DNA of 39,581 nt from contig CACWJS010000009.1 in assembly GCA_902761275.1 (NCBI GenBank), positions 1 to 39,581 on the forward strand, given 5' to 3'. The notes under the pieces were generated by a model. It was not told the origin of the DNA. It saw only the letters and a list, made by a program, of their open reading frames with translations, and did not search any database. How positions within the stretch are numbered: the stretch's first letter is position 1; each line of letters begins with the position of its first letter. A program made the position numbers and the translations under genes. Positions 25,284-33,437 of this stretch are shown in pieces. The DNA is from an uncultured bacterium (lineage in GTDB: Bacteria; Verrucomicrobiota; Kiritimatiellia; RFP12; UBA1067).

Positions 25284-27280
25284 CTTCCTTCACGAATGTC
25301 GGCGACGCGCAGCTTCGCGTCATTCCCGGGGATGAAGCGAACAAGATGCGTCGCATGTCCATAGACGCGCGTCTTGTAAACGCCCTTCGCCTTTCCCTCG
25401 TCCTTTTGTCGCCAGCAGTCGCGGACCTTCCACTCGCCTTCCATTCCCGCCGCCGCAATGTCGAAGGCGATTTCGCGCTCGTCCAGACCATAGTTCAAAA
25501 GACCGACCGCAATAGAGCCGTCCGCGAGCGGACGCGCCCAGACATCGTACCCGCCCTTGTCCACGATGCACGCCGCCGCCTTCCCGAGCGGATCCTGGTC
25601 GATTGCAATCACCTCGTCGTTCCTGAGAAGCGAGAGCGTGAAGTCGTCCAGCTTCGTCATGTCGCAGCCGATCATAAGGGGAGCTGCCGCGAGCGCCCAG
25701 AGCGATATGTGCGTGTACTGTTCGTTAGGCGCGAGACGGCTTCCCTTGAACTCGTTCCAGCACATGGGTCCTACGCAGAGCATGTCGGGGTCGTTCCATC
25801 CGCCCGGCTCTGCGTGACGCCACTGCGTCTTGAGAACCTTTACTGCATTCGCGATGGACGACCACCTGTCGAACACGTCGCCTGTAGTGCGCCAGCTCTG
25901 CCCGCCGACCTTGACGCCCCAGGAGCCCACGTCGTCCTTCCCGTATTGGCAGAGCGAGAACAAGATGTCGCGGTCCTGCGCCTTGAGCGCATCGCCCATG
26001 ATGCGATAGGGACGCATTGCACGTTCCACGCCTTCGCCGGTCGCGACTTCCCCGTAGGTGCACCAGTCGTGCTTCAGATAGTCAAAGCCCCATTCGGCGT
26101 ATGTCTTCGCATCCTGCGCCTCGTGCTGCCAGCTGCCTTCGCATCCTCCGCATGTCTTTGGCCCGGGTGAAGAATAGATCCCGGCCTTGAACCCCTTGGA
26201 GTGGATGTAGTCGACGAGCCCCTTCATGTCCGGAAAGCGCTTGTTCGTGTTGACCTTTCCGTTCTCGTCCCGCACAGGACCGTGGAGTTCCTTCATCCAC
26301 GACGTGGGCTTGTTCTGCCAGAAGTCGTCGATGTTGACGTAGGCCCAGCCATGCTCGGCAAGCCCGGTCTTCTCAAACGCATCAGCCGCTTTGCGGACAT
26401 CGTCGGCGGTCACATTCCAGGAGAAGCAGTTCCAGCTGTTCCAGCCCATCGCGGGGGTAAGCGATATCTTGTCGCCGACCTTTATCGTGAGGTCGCGGCA
26501 ATCTCGCCCCTCACCGTTTTCGGCTGTAAAAGTCAACTTGTATTCGCCCGGCTCCTTTATGGAACCGGTGAGGACATGTGTGTCAGGATTGAACGACAAG
26601 CCGGGCGAGCGGCGCGCTCGGTGATCGCGCCCTACCGTTTCAACTTTCAACTTTGAACTTTCAACTTTCAACGTTATCGGCCGCTGGCCGGTGACGGGTA
26701 CGCGATAGATTATCGGATGGCCTGGCCTCACGCCATAGACGACAGGCCCGTTGATGCGCGGCTTCGAGCTCTCCGGCGGCGTGAGGATGCCAAGCTGCGG
26801 CGTGTGCATCCTGACATCGTTTGGTGGATACTTCCCGTCGGCAAACTCGAAGACTGTCCCGAACGCCCATCCGGCCATAATGCCGTCCGCCCCTGACACC
26901 TCCAGGACGACGGACTCAAGGCCAGTCAGTTCCACCTTTGCATCAAGCTTCACGCCTTTCTTGACGCCGGACTTCTCCCACAGCGTCTTGCCGTCCGGAG
27001 CGACTATGCGGAATGTCGCAGGTTCGTCCACTTCGTTGCGGCAGTCGACGCCGCAGACTGCGTTAAGCGAAACTGCACCGCCGCCAAGCGGGATCGTGAC
27101 TCGACTGGGCGTCTTGACGCAAAGCGAAGCCCAGTACTTCTTCCCCGCAAGGCACACGTCTCCAATATGTACTCCGTTAGGTCCCGCCTCTTTGCTGATA
27201 TCCATCATCGGGATATCGTACTTGATGCCCGCAAAAGCCGTGGTGAATGTTGCCAATGCTGCCAATATTGCCAATTTCAT
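25280..27280 (-). CDS. secreted GH27 alpha-galactosidase with N-terminal NPCBM-like domain
   Basis: The 666-residue protein has a signal peptide (KLAILAALATFTTAFA). An NPCBM-type carbohydrate-binding domain (about 20-150) and an Ig-like linker region (about 160-270) follow. The GH27 barrel starts at LTPAMGWNSWN (275-284), with LKHDWCTYG (Asp405, nucleophile), WRTTGDVFDRW (Asp468, acid/base by alignment with human alpha-galactosidase A) and GGWNDPDML. A beta-sandwich C-domain ends the protein. Expected reaction: removal of terminal alpha-galactose, or alpha-N-acetylgalactosamine in some members. ATG 27280 is preceded by GGGAGG at 6 nt; the TTG at 27286 is less likely. Residues 203-227 are made by an inserted repeat. 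Confidence 0.93.
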   Translation of the reverse strand: MKLAILAALATFTTAFAGIKYDIPMMDISKEAGPNGVHIGDVCLAGKKYWASLCVKTPSRVTIPLGGGAVSLNAVCGVDCRNEVDEPATFRIVAPDGKTLWEKSGVKKGVKLDAKVELTGLESVVLEVSGADGIMAGWAFGTVFEFADGKYPPNDVRMHTPQLGILTPPESSKPRINGPVVYGVRPGHPIIYRVPVTGQRPITLKVESSKLKVETVGRDHRARRSPGLSFNPDTHVLTGSIKEPGEYKLTFTAENGEGRDCRDLTIKVGDKISLTPAMGWNSWNCFSWNVTADDVRKAADAFEKTGLAEHGWAYVNIDDFWQNKPTSWMKELHGPVRDENGKVNTNKRFPDMKGLVDYIHSKGFKAGIYSSPGPKTCGGCEGSWQHEAQDAKTYAEWGFDYLKHDWCTYGEVATGEGVERAMRPYRIMGDALKAQDRDILFSLCQYGKDDVGSWGVKVGGQSWRTTGDVFDRWSSIANAVKVLKTQWRHAEPGGWNDPDMLCVGPMCWNEFKGSRLAPNEQYTHISLWALAAAPLMIGCDMTKLDDFTLSLLRNDEVIAIDQDPLGKAAACIVDKGGYDVWARPLADGSIAVGLLNYGLDEREIAFDIAAAGMEGEWKVRDCWRQKDEGKAKGVYKTRVYGHATHLVRFIPGNDAKLRVADIREGR
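26611..26673. repeat. palindrome plus heptamer repeat inside the GH27 gene
   Basis: An inverted repeat (GGCGCG ... CGCGCC, 26611-26631) is followed by tandem heptamers of the AACTTTC/AACTTTG type (26640-26673). Both are read in frame as LKVESSKLKVETVGRDHRAR, in the linker before the catalytic barrel. Confidence 0.75.
27246..27277. repeat. 9-bp tandem repeats encoding the GH27 signal peptide
   Basis: On the minus strand ATTGGCAAT, ATTGGCAGC and ATTGGCAAC follow each other and encode LAILAALAT. The sequence that follows is shared exactly with an internal stretch of the esterase fusion gene at 29405-29427. Confidence 0.65.
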
Positions 27281-27300
27281 TTTCAACCTCCCGAATATGC

Positions 27301-27375
27301 CTCACGCCAAGTTCGCGAAGTGCGCGAGGTTTCGTTCTTAGAGTCACTTTGCGGACTTAGCGTGCTTTGCGTGAG
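27301..27375. repeat. 75-bp imperfect inverted repeat between genes
   Basis: The ends CTCACGCCAAG and CTTTGCGTGAG pair at 10 of 11 bases. The inside contains further GCAAAG/CTTTGCG and CGCGAAG/CTTCGCG-like words. It lies between the GH27 start and the preceding stop and resembles dispersed REP-like repeats. A transcript would fold into a long hairpin between the two cistrons. Confidence 0.55.
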
Positions 27376-27394
27376 CTTAACAAGTGGTCTTTCC

Positions 27395-27433
27395 AACTGA
27401 CTCTGGCTATTGGATACTGGATATTTTCACATT
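27395..27433. repeat. 39-bp dispersed repeat, copy 1
   Basis: It is identical at 38 of 39 bases to 30837-30875. On the minus strand it is built of heptamers (ATCCAGT, ATCCAAT, AGCCAGA). It starts 8 bp downstream of the stop codon of the esterase fusion gene. Confidence 0.85.
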
Positions 27434-27441
27434 TGCACATT

Positions 27442-30400
27442 TTAATTCTCCTTTGTAACCTCGAATACGCATCCGTCGTTCTCGCGGATCGAGAGCGTTC
27501 CATCTTTGTACGTGCCGTTCCACACGCGTCCGACGGTGCCGTCGACTTTGACCGGAAACGCGACTGGCTTGTCGTGCGTGTTCACCGCAACGACAAGCGT
27601 CGTGCCGTCCGCGCAGGGATGTTCGGTGACGACAAGGCGCGGATCGTCCTTCGCGACACAGCGCTGCACCCCCGCCTCGCGCGCGGCGTAGGCGTAGATG
27701 CGCCACAGCTCGTTGGAGAAGCCGTTGTCCACGACTTCGTTTTCCTGCTCGACGATGCACTTCTCAAGCGCGAAGTTGACGACTATAACCTTGCCCTTCC
27801 CGAGATGCTTGATGCTCACGACGACATTGCCCGAGGAATCCTTCGCCACCACTTCGCAGTCAATGGGCTTCTGCTCGGCTGTGTAGGAATCTGCGAACGA
27901 CATTTTCCGTCCCTTAAACTCGAACGACTCCTTCCGCCATTTGTGATAGGTCGTCTGCTCCAGCCCCGTAATCTCCGGCCAGTCGATGTAGCCCGTTTCG
28001 AATCCGCGCGAAACGAGCAGCGTGGCGCCGTTCTTCACGCGCGCGACCAAATCATCCCAGGTCTTGCGCGAATACGTCCCCCAGCCCTTTCCAGACGGGA
28101 GGATGTAGAATTTGGAATCCGGCAGTTCGCGCGAATCGGCGCCGACGAACTCCAGATCGAAGCCCGCTGCCTTTGAAAGCATGAACGCGCCGAACGTCTG
28201 GTGGTAGAAATCCTCGCGTTCGGAGACGAGGCACACGGCGTCGGTCTTGTACTTGGGCAGGACGTCGAACGGCAGAGAATCGCGGAAATCGCGAAACGCC
28301 TTGAGTTCCTTCGCCATCGGCTTGGGCGTGCGGTTTTCGTCCGCATGGAGAAGCCCCAGCTCCGGCTCCATATGGCATTCCGAATAGGGCGGATAGTCGA
28401 GATGCGTCTGCATGAACGCGCACCACCAGAGGTACGCGCCGAGTCCGTGCGCCCAGCAAGTGAACATCTGCTGGCGCATGCCCTTGGCGCTCATCCAGTC
28501 CGGCGACATCCTGGGGCCGAGGCTGCCAATCTCCTGCGGGAAAGAGGGTTTCCCCGAAACAGCGGAGTAGAACAGGCACTGCGACACCGGATGAAGCGCG
28601 TTGCGGAAGCAGTTGAACGGGCCCCTGTTCGCCTCGATGCGGAACGCGGCAGGATAGGGATGGGGGGTGAGCAGGTCGAGAAGCTCTCCCTGCATCTGAA
28701 GCGTCCATTTGTTGTAGTCGCCGCGCTGCGGGCCAAAGCCATCCGAAGTCTGGCTATGCATCCCGGAGACGACAGGACGCGATGGATCCTCCATGCGGAT
28801 CGCGGACGAAATCGTATTGAGCCACATCCACGCCTGCGCGCGACTGTCAGCCGCACCCATGCAGTTGGACTCGTTGCCGAGGCACCAGGCGACGATTGCC
28901 TTCTTGCCCTTCATGCGCCGGACGAACGCGCGGGCGAAGCGCCCTTCCCACATCACGGCTTCGGGGTCAGTGATGAGATTCCTGTTTTCGACGATGCGCG
29001 GCGCAAAGAGCGTCCCGGACATCCAACCGGTTATGAGTGAAACCATGAGCTTCACGTTGTGCCGCTCGGCTATCTCGCAGAACTTCTCGAACCGCGCCAC
29101 AGCGCCAGGGTCGAGCCAGAGCGGATCGTATATCTCTCCCTTTCCGCCGTCGCGCAGAAGTAGCGCCGGAGCTCCCTGGTACTTCTTTTCCTGCATGAGC
29201 GGCTGAAACTCGCTCCAGGTCGGAAAGACACGCATCAGCTCGATGCCGTTCGCCGCAAGTGCGGCAATGTCTTTTTCGATGGACGCTTCGTCCCACTCGT
29301 CTGCGCGCCACATCCTGATGCCCGACTTCGAGCCCCAGAAATTGACGCCCACAAGCATTTTCCCCTCGACGGGGAACGTCACTTCCGCGGCAACCGGCTC
29401 GGCGAAAGCCGTGGTGAATGTTGCCAACTTGGATATCGTGAACGTCTGGTTGGGAGCGGGCGGCACGTAGCCGTGGGTCGAACCCTGCACGAGCTTGGCA
29501 GAAACGGGGCACTTCATGTTGTAGTAGCTCAAGAGGACTCCGCGCGGCGGACACGCCAAGTCGCCGAGTCCCAGGCGCGTTATCTCCACTTTGCAAGTCG
29601 CGGGAACACGCTTAGCGTGAAGCGCGGCATCGAAGTAAAACGCCCCGTCGGCATGCGGAATGCCCCACGTATTGGAGATGAGCGGACCGCCCTCGCGGAG
29701 CGAGTTTCCGAGGTCGCAGCCCCAGGTGACCTCCGGACGCGCAGCTGTCAGGCCGTCGACAAGGCCGGCCGCCCACATCGTCTGCAATCCGCCCTGGCTA
29801 CCTCCTGAAGCCTCAAGGTTCTTTCCGTCCCACTCCGGAAGCGTCTTCAGGTAGTCGTACGCGCGCATGACGCGCATTGCCATGTAGTAGAAGTAAGTCT
29901 CCCTCGGATTGTCGTAGTCCGACGGCTCGAGAGCGTATGGACGGCGTTTCGGCGCGCCTGGGACCACTCCGTTGACCTTGTTGCCGTAGTCCTTGTAGTA
30001 CTGCTCGTCGTGTCCGACCATCTCGTACCCGTGGGCGTTGATGCAAAGCGTGATGCGGTTTGTCGGTATCCATTCGGGGACCTGCGGCACCTTGAACTCG
30101 TTGCCGTTGTAGCCGTCGAACTGTGCGCAGGCGGGAAGAGACCTCTCCTTCGCGTTCTCGGGGATAAACAGCCAGCCGGTGGCAGGCCTTGGTCCGAAAC
30201 AGTCGATCTCGACCGCGTATACCTTTATCCTTCCCTTGAGCTTGTCGGGCGTCGCCTCTATGCGCTTGGCCTTGACCGGAATCGCCGCGAGCTTCGCTTT
30301 CGCCTCCGCCCAAAAGGCGTCGAAGTCTTCCGGCTCCTTCGTGGAGAGTTTCATTTTCTCCGTTTCCGCGCCGGCGCCGCCGCGAACCCCTATGCCCTTG

Positions 30401-30777
30401 TCATTTCGGGTGCGCTGGACTGAATCGAACATCTTGTAGTCATTGCCGACAAGCTGCGCATCGACGCGGATTATGCCCGGAACGGACAAACTCGTCTCCA
30501 TCGAACAGCCCTTCGCGAGCGAAATCCCGTTCGTGCCGACGACCGTGATGCCGTCATCGCCTTCACGCTTCCAAATGACGTAAAGAGGTTCCTTCGCCTC
30601 GGAGGGCAGTTCCGCGACGCCGTCAAGGAAAAAATCAAACCGGATCGTCTCGCCGACCTTGTAGTCGATCGGGTTGGCCTTGTCCGTTTTCGCCTTGAGT
30701 TTAAGATCCTTGAGCTCGGTGCCGGAAGCCGCAACGGCAACGGCAATTGCCGCCATGGACAGCAATCTCTTCATCAT
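27442..30777 (-). CDS. fusion: acetyl-xylan-esterase-type hydrolase plus clan GH-A glycosidase
   Basis: The protein has about 1111 residues. The first half has a signal peptide (KRLLSMAAIAVAVAASG), an N-terminal beta domain and an AXE1-type alpha/beta hydrolase: GGSQGG with Ser327, GLGDLACPPRG with Asp406, and STHGY with His435. Near residue 450 an internal signal-peptide-like stretch (KLATFTTAFAEPV) follows directly. A GH5/GH2-like barrel then begins: WCLGNESN with Glu636 as acid/base and FPQEIGSLG with Glu749 as nucleophile. The C-terminal amidotransferase-like and beta domains resemble those of its GH neighbours. The join looks like a deletion that merged two secreted proteins in frame. 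ATG 30777 or 30774 follows GGGAG. Likely role: deacylation plus backbone or side-chain cleavage. Confidence 0.85.
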   Translation of the reverse strand: MMKRLLSMAAIAVAVAASGTELKDLKLKAKTDKANPIDYKVGETIRFDFFLDGVAELPSEAKEPLYVIWKREGDDGITVVGTNGISLAKGCSMETSLSVPGIIRVDAQLVGNDYKMFDSVQRTRNDKGIGVRGGAGAETEKMKLSTKEPEDFDAFWAEAKAKLAAIPVKAKRIEATPDKLKGRIKVYAVEIDCFGPRPATGWLFIPENAKERSLPACAQFDGYNGNEFKVPQVPEWIPTNRITLCINAHGYEMVGHDEQYYKDYGNKVNGVVPGAPKRRPYALEPSDYDNPRETYFYYMAMRVMRAYDYLKTLPEWDGKNLEASGGSQGGLQTMWAAGLVDGLTAARPEVTWGCDLGNSLREGGPLISNTWGIPHADGAFYFDAALHAKRVPATCKVEITRLGLGDLACPPRGVLLSYYNMKCPVSAKLVQGSTHGYVPPAPNQTFTISKLATFTTAFAEPVAAEVTFPVEGKMLVGVNFWGSKSGIRMWRADEWDEASIEKDIAALAANGIELMRVFPTWSEFQPLMQEKKYQGAPALLLRDGGKGEIYDPLWLDPGAVARFEKFCEIAERHNVKLMVSLITGWMSGTLFAPRIVENRNLITDPEAVMWEGRFARAFVRRMKGKKAIVAWCLGNESNCMGAADSRAQAWMWLNTISSAIRMEDPSRPVVSGMHSQTSDGFGPQRGDYNKWTLQMQGELLDLLTPHPYPAAFRIEANRGPFNCFRNALHPVSQCLFYSAVSGKPSFPQEIGSLGPRMSPDWMSAKGMRQQMFTCWAHGLGAYLWWCAFMQTHLDYPPYSECHMEPELGLLHADENRTPKPMAKELKAFRDFRDSLPFDVLPKYKTDAVCLVSEREDFYHQTFGAFMLSKAAGFDLEFVGADSRELPDSKFYILPSGKGWGTYSRKTWDDLVARVKNGATLLVSRGFETGYIDWPEITGLEQTTYHKWRKESFEFKGRKMSFADSYTAEQKPIDCEVVAKDSSGNVVVSIKHLGKGKVIVVNFALEKCIVEQENEVVDNGFSNELWRIYAYAAREAGVQRCVAKDDPRLVVTEHPCADGTTLVVAVNTHDKPVAFPVKVDGTVGRVWNGTYKDGTLSIRENDGCVFEVTKEN

Positions 30778-30836
30778 GTATCTCCCTTCCTTGTTTTCCA
30801 ACCAGCAACACTGGGGAAGTAGGTACCCCCCCCCGA

Positions 30837-30875
30837 AACTGACTCTGGCTATTGGATACTGGATGTTTTCACATT
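30837..30875. repeat. 39-bp dispersed repeat, copy 2
   Basis: Same sequence as 27395-27433 with one difference. It starts 7 bp downstream of the stop codon of the surface-protein gene, the same position as copy 1 relative to its gene. Confidence 0.85.
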
Positions 30876-30882
30876 CTCTATT

Positions 30883-32625
30883 CTACCGAACGAAAATGGC
30901 TAGACCGTGTTTGAACTTGGCCTTGAGTACGCCGTTCACATACTCCGGAACGAATCCACGCGCCACCGTACCGTTCACATAGATCTTCCACGACGCAAAA
31001 TTCTCAGCATCGATGACGGTCGTCAGATTGATCGGCACCTTGTAGTTCGGCTCGAGTCCACCGGAGACATTCGTCAGATACAGCTTGCCGTTCGCCGCCG
31101 GACGGAACTTCGTGATTGTAGGAATCTTGCCATAGTAGTAGGCAGTATCGACCGTAAGCCCGCCGATGGAAAGGTCGGCGTCAGCAATGGCCGAAAGGTC
31201 GAGCGTCCTGGCATATTGCACATCCTCGCGCACCTGTATCGAGCCATTGCCGGTCACCGAAAGTGGGCGCGTAAGCGTGTAGTTGTTGCCAAACCAGAGA
31301 ACGCCATCCGCAACTTCCGTTCCAGCGACGGATTCAAGAACATTGGTCGCCTGCGGGTCGCCGACCACCAGTTTTGCCGCACCGAGTTTTTTGAACTTAA
31401 TTGTGGACGAGGCGTTGGCCGCCAGTTTCACATTGGCCGACAGCAACTCATGCAGTCGCTGCTCGCTTTCCGTATTCCAGATGTCCAGCCCCAGCGTGGC
31501 GACGGTTTCGGACGAGTTCGTGATGACATTCAACTTGCTGTAGCCAGTGTTTCCGCCGATTGTAATGGCGTTCACCGTGTTCGCAGTGCCGTTAAGGTCG
31601 ATCACAACCGGCGCGGCCTCGCTCGTGCCCGTTCCGTACTCGCCAACGGAGAACATCACCTTGCCTTTCCCTTCTCCATGCGGCAGAACATCGTCGGATG
31701 TCAGTTTCAGGCACATTCTTCCTCCAAGCTTGAAGTCGCCCGTGTTTCCCCAGACAATGCGTCCGCCTTCGTCCGCGCCGAGCATCACCGTCTTGGCGCT
31801 ATAGTAGTGTGACAAAAGTACGAAATCGCCGTCTCCAGCTGTCTCTAATGTTCCCGCACCCTCGAAAAGCGAACATTGGGAGTAGGGGCGAATGCGAAGG
31901 CGGATCGGATTGCCGTCCACACTCTGAAGAACGATTTTCGCGCCATCGGCAACTTGGAGCTTAGTAGCGTCATCATAGATCGAGCGAAGTTCGCCACCCT
32001 CAAAAAGAATGCGCGCGGCGACATTTGCATTTTGGTTGCTGATGAACTGGTAGGACGCTGTGCCATGAGCGAGAAGACGAAGGATGTCGCTCGCTCCGGT
32101 ATCGGATGAGACATCACTGCAAAGCGTGAATTTCGAGGTGTAGCCGACCGTGCCGATTAAGTTCGGGAAGGTGTCGCCGAAAACGGTGGTGATCTTATCA
32201 CCTTGGCCATCCCATGTAAATGCCGCATCGCTTGGTTCCGAGACAACAATCGTGCCGCCCTTGCCATTGAACAGGATGTTTCTGTTTTTTGCCGTGACCA
32301 TCCGCGCGCCGTTCGTGACAGTGACGGTGACGGGGTGCAATGCCGAAGTGCCGATAATGACCGTATGCCAGTTCGTGCTACCTGCGCCGTCAAGCAACAG
32401 ATCGCTGTAGATTTTTAGATATTTGTAGCATTTTTCCGAGTCTTCCGTCGTAAAAGCATAGCCGTCGCCCTGTTCCCACACGGTTCCGTCGTAGGCACCG
32501 TAGGGATCGTTTTCGACTTTAGTTACCGTGAACTCCGACGCCGCGGCGAAAACACCACGTCCAGTCAGCAAAGCCGCACCGCAAAGCGAGGCGGCGAAGA
32601 AAGAATGCACCGTATGAATACTCAT
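30883..32625 (-). CDS. secreted beta-strand-rich surface protein (autotransporter-passenger-like)
   Basis: The 580-residue protein starts at ATG 32625 (MSIHTVHSFFAASLCGAALL, signal peptide) after AAAGGGAAG. An in-frame upstream start at 32667 overlaps the promoter hairpin. The body is rich in short beta strands with Gly/Asn turns, for example FNGKGGTIVVSEPSDAAFTW and LVVGDPQATNVL, as in passenger or beta-solenoid proteins with autotransporter-associated repeats. There is no catalytic motif and no beta-barrel domain. The C-terminus GLAIFVR resembles GFSIIVK of the triple-LamG protein. As the first gene after promoter copy E it heads the main glycosidase operon; a substrate-binding or surface scaffold role is inferred. 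Confidence 0.8.
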   Translation of the reverse strand: MSIHTVHSFFAASLCGAALLTGRGVFAAASEFTVTKVENDPYGAYDGTVWEQGDGYAFTTEDSEKCYKYLKIYSDLLLDGAGSTNWHTVIIGTSALHPVTVTVTNGARMVTAKNRNILFNGKGGTIVVSEPSDAAFTWDGQGDKITTVFGDTFPNLIGTVGYTSKFTLCSDVSSDTGASDILRLLAHGTASYQFISNQNANVAARILFEGGELRSIYDDATKLQVADGAKIVLQSVDGNPIRLRIRPYSQCSLFEGAGTLETAGDGDFVLLSHYYSAKTVMLGADEGGRIVWGNTGDFKLGGRMCLKLTSDDVLPHGEGKGKVMFSVGEYGTGTSEAAPVVIDLNGTANTVNAITIGGNTGYSKLNVITNSSETVATLGLDIWNTESEQRLHELLSANVKLAANASSTIKFKKLGAAKLVVGDPQATNVLESVAGTEVADGVLWFGNNYTLTRPLSVTGNGSIQVREDVQYARTLDLSAIADADLSIGGLTVDTAYYYGKIPTITKFRPAANGKLYLTNVSGGLEPNYKVPINLTTVIDAENFASWKIYVNGTVARGFVPEYVNGVLKAKFKHGLAIFVR

Positions 32626-32651
32626 GTCTTCCCTTTCTCTTTTTTGCTTGT

Positions 32652-32668
32652 ATTGCTCTATAAGCAAT
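32652..32668 (-). promoter_or_regulatory. small 5' leader hairpin
   Basis: ATTGCT and AGCAAT pair around a 5-nt loop in the leader of the surface-protein operon, between the -10 at 32684-32679 and the ribosome site. It could stabilise the mRNA or be chance. Confidence 0.4.
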
Positions 32669-32678
32669 TTTCATTTGT

Positions 32679-32749
32679 ATTATACCATATTCCCAACCGC
32701 ACAACATACCCGATTGTGCGAAATAAAATGACTCAATCGGGCAATGCGG
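32679..32749 (-). promoter_or_regulatory. cassette promoter, copy E, heading the main glycosidase operon
   Basis: The extended -10 TATGGTATAAT (hexamer 32684-32679) is the best match to consensus of all copies. The inverted element is at 32709-32741 (CCCGATTG, 17 bp, CAATCGGG), with outer arms CCGCA (32697-32701) and TGCGG (32745-32749). The spacing to the -10 is 24 bp. It begins 14 bp after the stop of the Mpv17-like gene. Confidence 0.72.
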
Positions 32750-32755
32750 AAATGA

Positions 32756-33427
32756 CTATGCGAGGCGTTTTCCTGAGGCAAGGCCGACGAGGGACCAGAA
32801 CGCGCCGGCGAGGCCGACAAGCTGGATCTGGAGCGGAAGAGGAAAGACGTATACTGCGAACTGCACCGGAATCCAGACTGAGAAATCGGCGAGAAGAATC
32901 GGGAGGTATATCTGACGCAGGTAGCTGCGCGGCCATTCCGCGCGGCACCGCGCGAAGGAAAAGTCGCGCCCCTCCCAGAAGAAGAACACGGAATTGAGCG
33001 GAACGCAGAGAAGCGCGGACCATACGCATTTGTCGACAAGCACCTTTGCGACGAGCGTCGCGATGTCGTGCCCCGAGCCGAACACCTGCGCCTGGAGCGT
33101 GAAGAACGCATTGCTCGCAACGCCCCACGCACCCATCCAAACACAGTTGGCGAAGACGGTCAAGAACGGACGCGGCGGTCTTATCGATCTTATCGTCAGT
33201 AGAAACGCGCCAGGAAGAAGTCCGCAGAAGACGATTCTGTTCAGGACCGCCGCCTTCCACCCTCCGCCAGTCTGGAAATCGAAGACAGGCTGCAGCGCCG
33301 CCTTTACGCACGGCACGTATGTGTAGCCCGCGACCAACGCCGCCGCAAGCAGCCACAAGACGACCATCGGCAGCCAGTTCGCCTTAATTGACTCCCAGCC
33401 GACCCGCCACGAACCAAAGTTGTCCAT
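32756..33427 (-). CDS. Mpv17/PMP22-like integral membrane protein
   Basis: The 223-residue protein has at least four hydrophobic segments (for example WLPMVVLWLLAAALVAGYTY, VWSALLCVPLNSVFFFW and FSVWIPVQFAVYVF). Two blocks match the Mpv17/PMP22 family: KVLVDKCVWSALLCVPLNSV, like the family's K-x-x-x-DQ block, and ADFSVWIPVQFAVYVFPLPL, like its W-x-P-x-Q-x-x-N/Y-F-x-x-VP signature. That family is known mostly from mitochondrial and peroxisomal membranes of eukaryotes. The start at ATG 33427 lies 10 bp after the upstream stop. An upstream extension would run into the DUF5107 gene and has no support. Its role beside a glycan protein is unknown. Confidence 0.72.
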   Translation of the reverse strand: MDNFGSWRVGWESIKANWLPMVVLWLLAAALVAGYTYVPCVKAALQPVFDFQTGGGWKAAVLNRIVFCGLLPGAFLLTIRSIRPPRPFLTVFANCVWMGAWGVASNAFFTLQAQVFGSGHDIATLVAKVLVDKCVWSALLCVPLNSVFFFWEGRDFSFARCRAEWPRSYLRQIYLPILLADFSVWIPVQFAVYVFPLPLQIQLVGLAGAFWSLVGLASGKRLA

Positions 33428-33437
33428 GTTGTTTCCA

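Noticed and set aside
30829..30834. C-homopolymer near 30826-30834 as a phase-variation tract
   Set aside because: It lies between genes, away from a -10/-35 spacer, and may be a read-quality feature.
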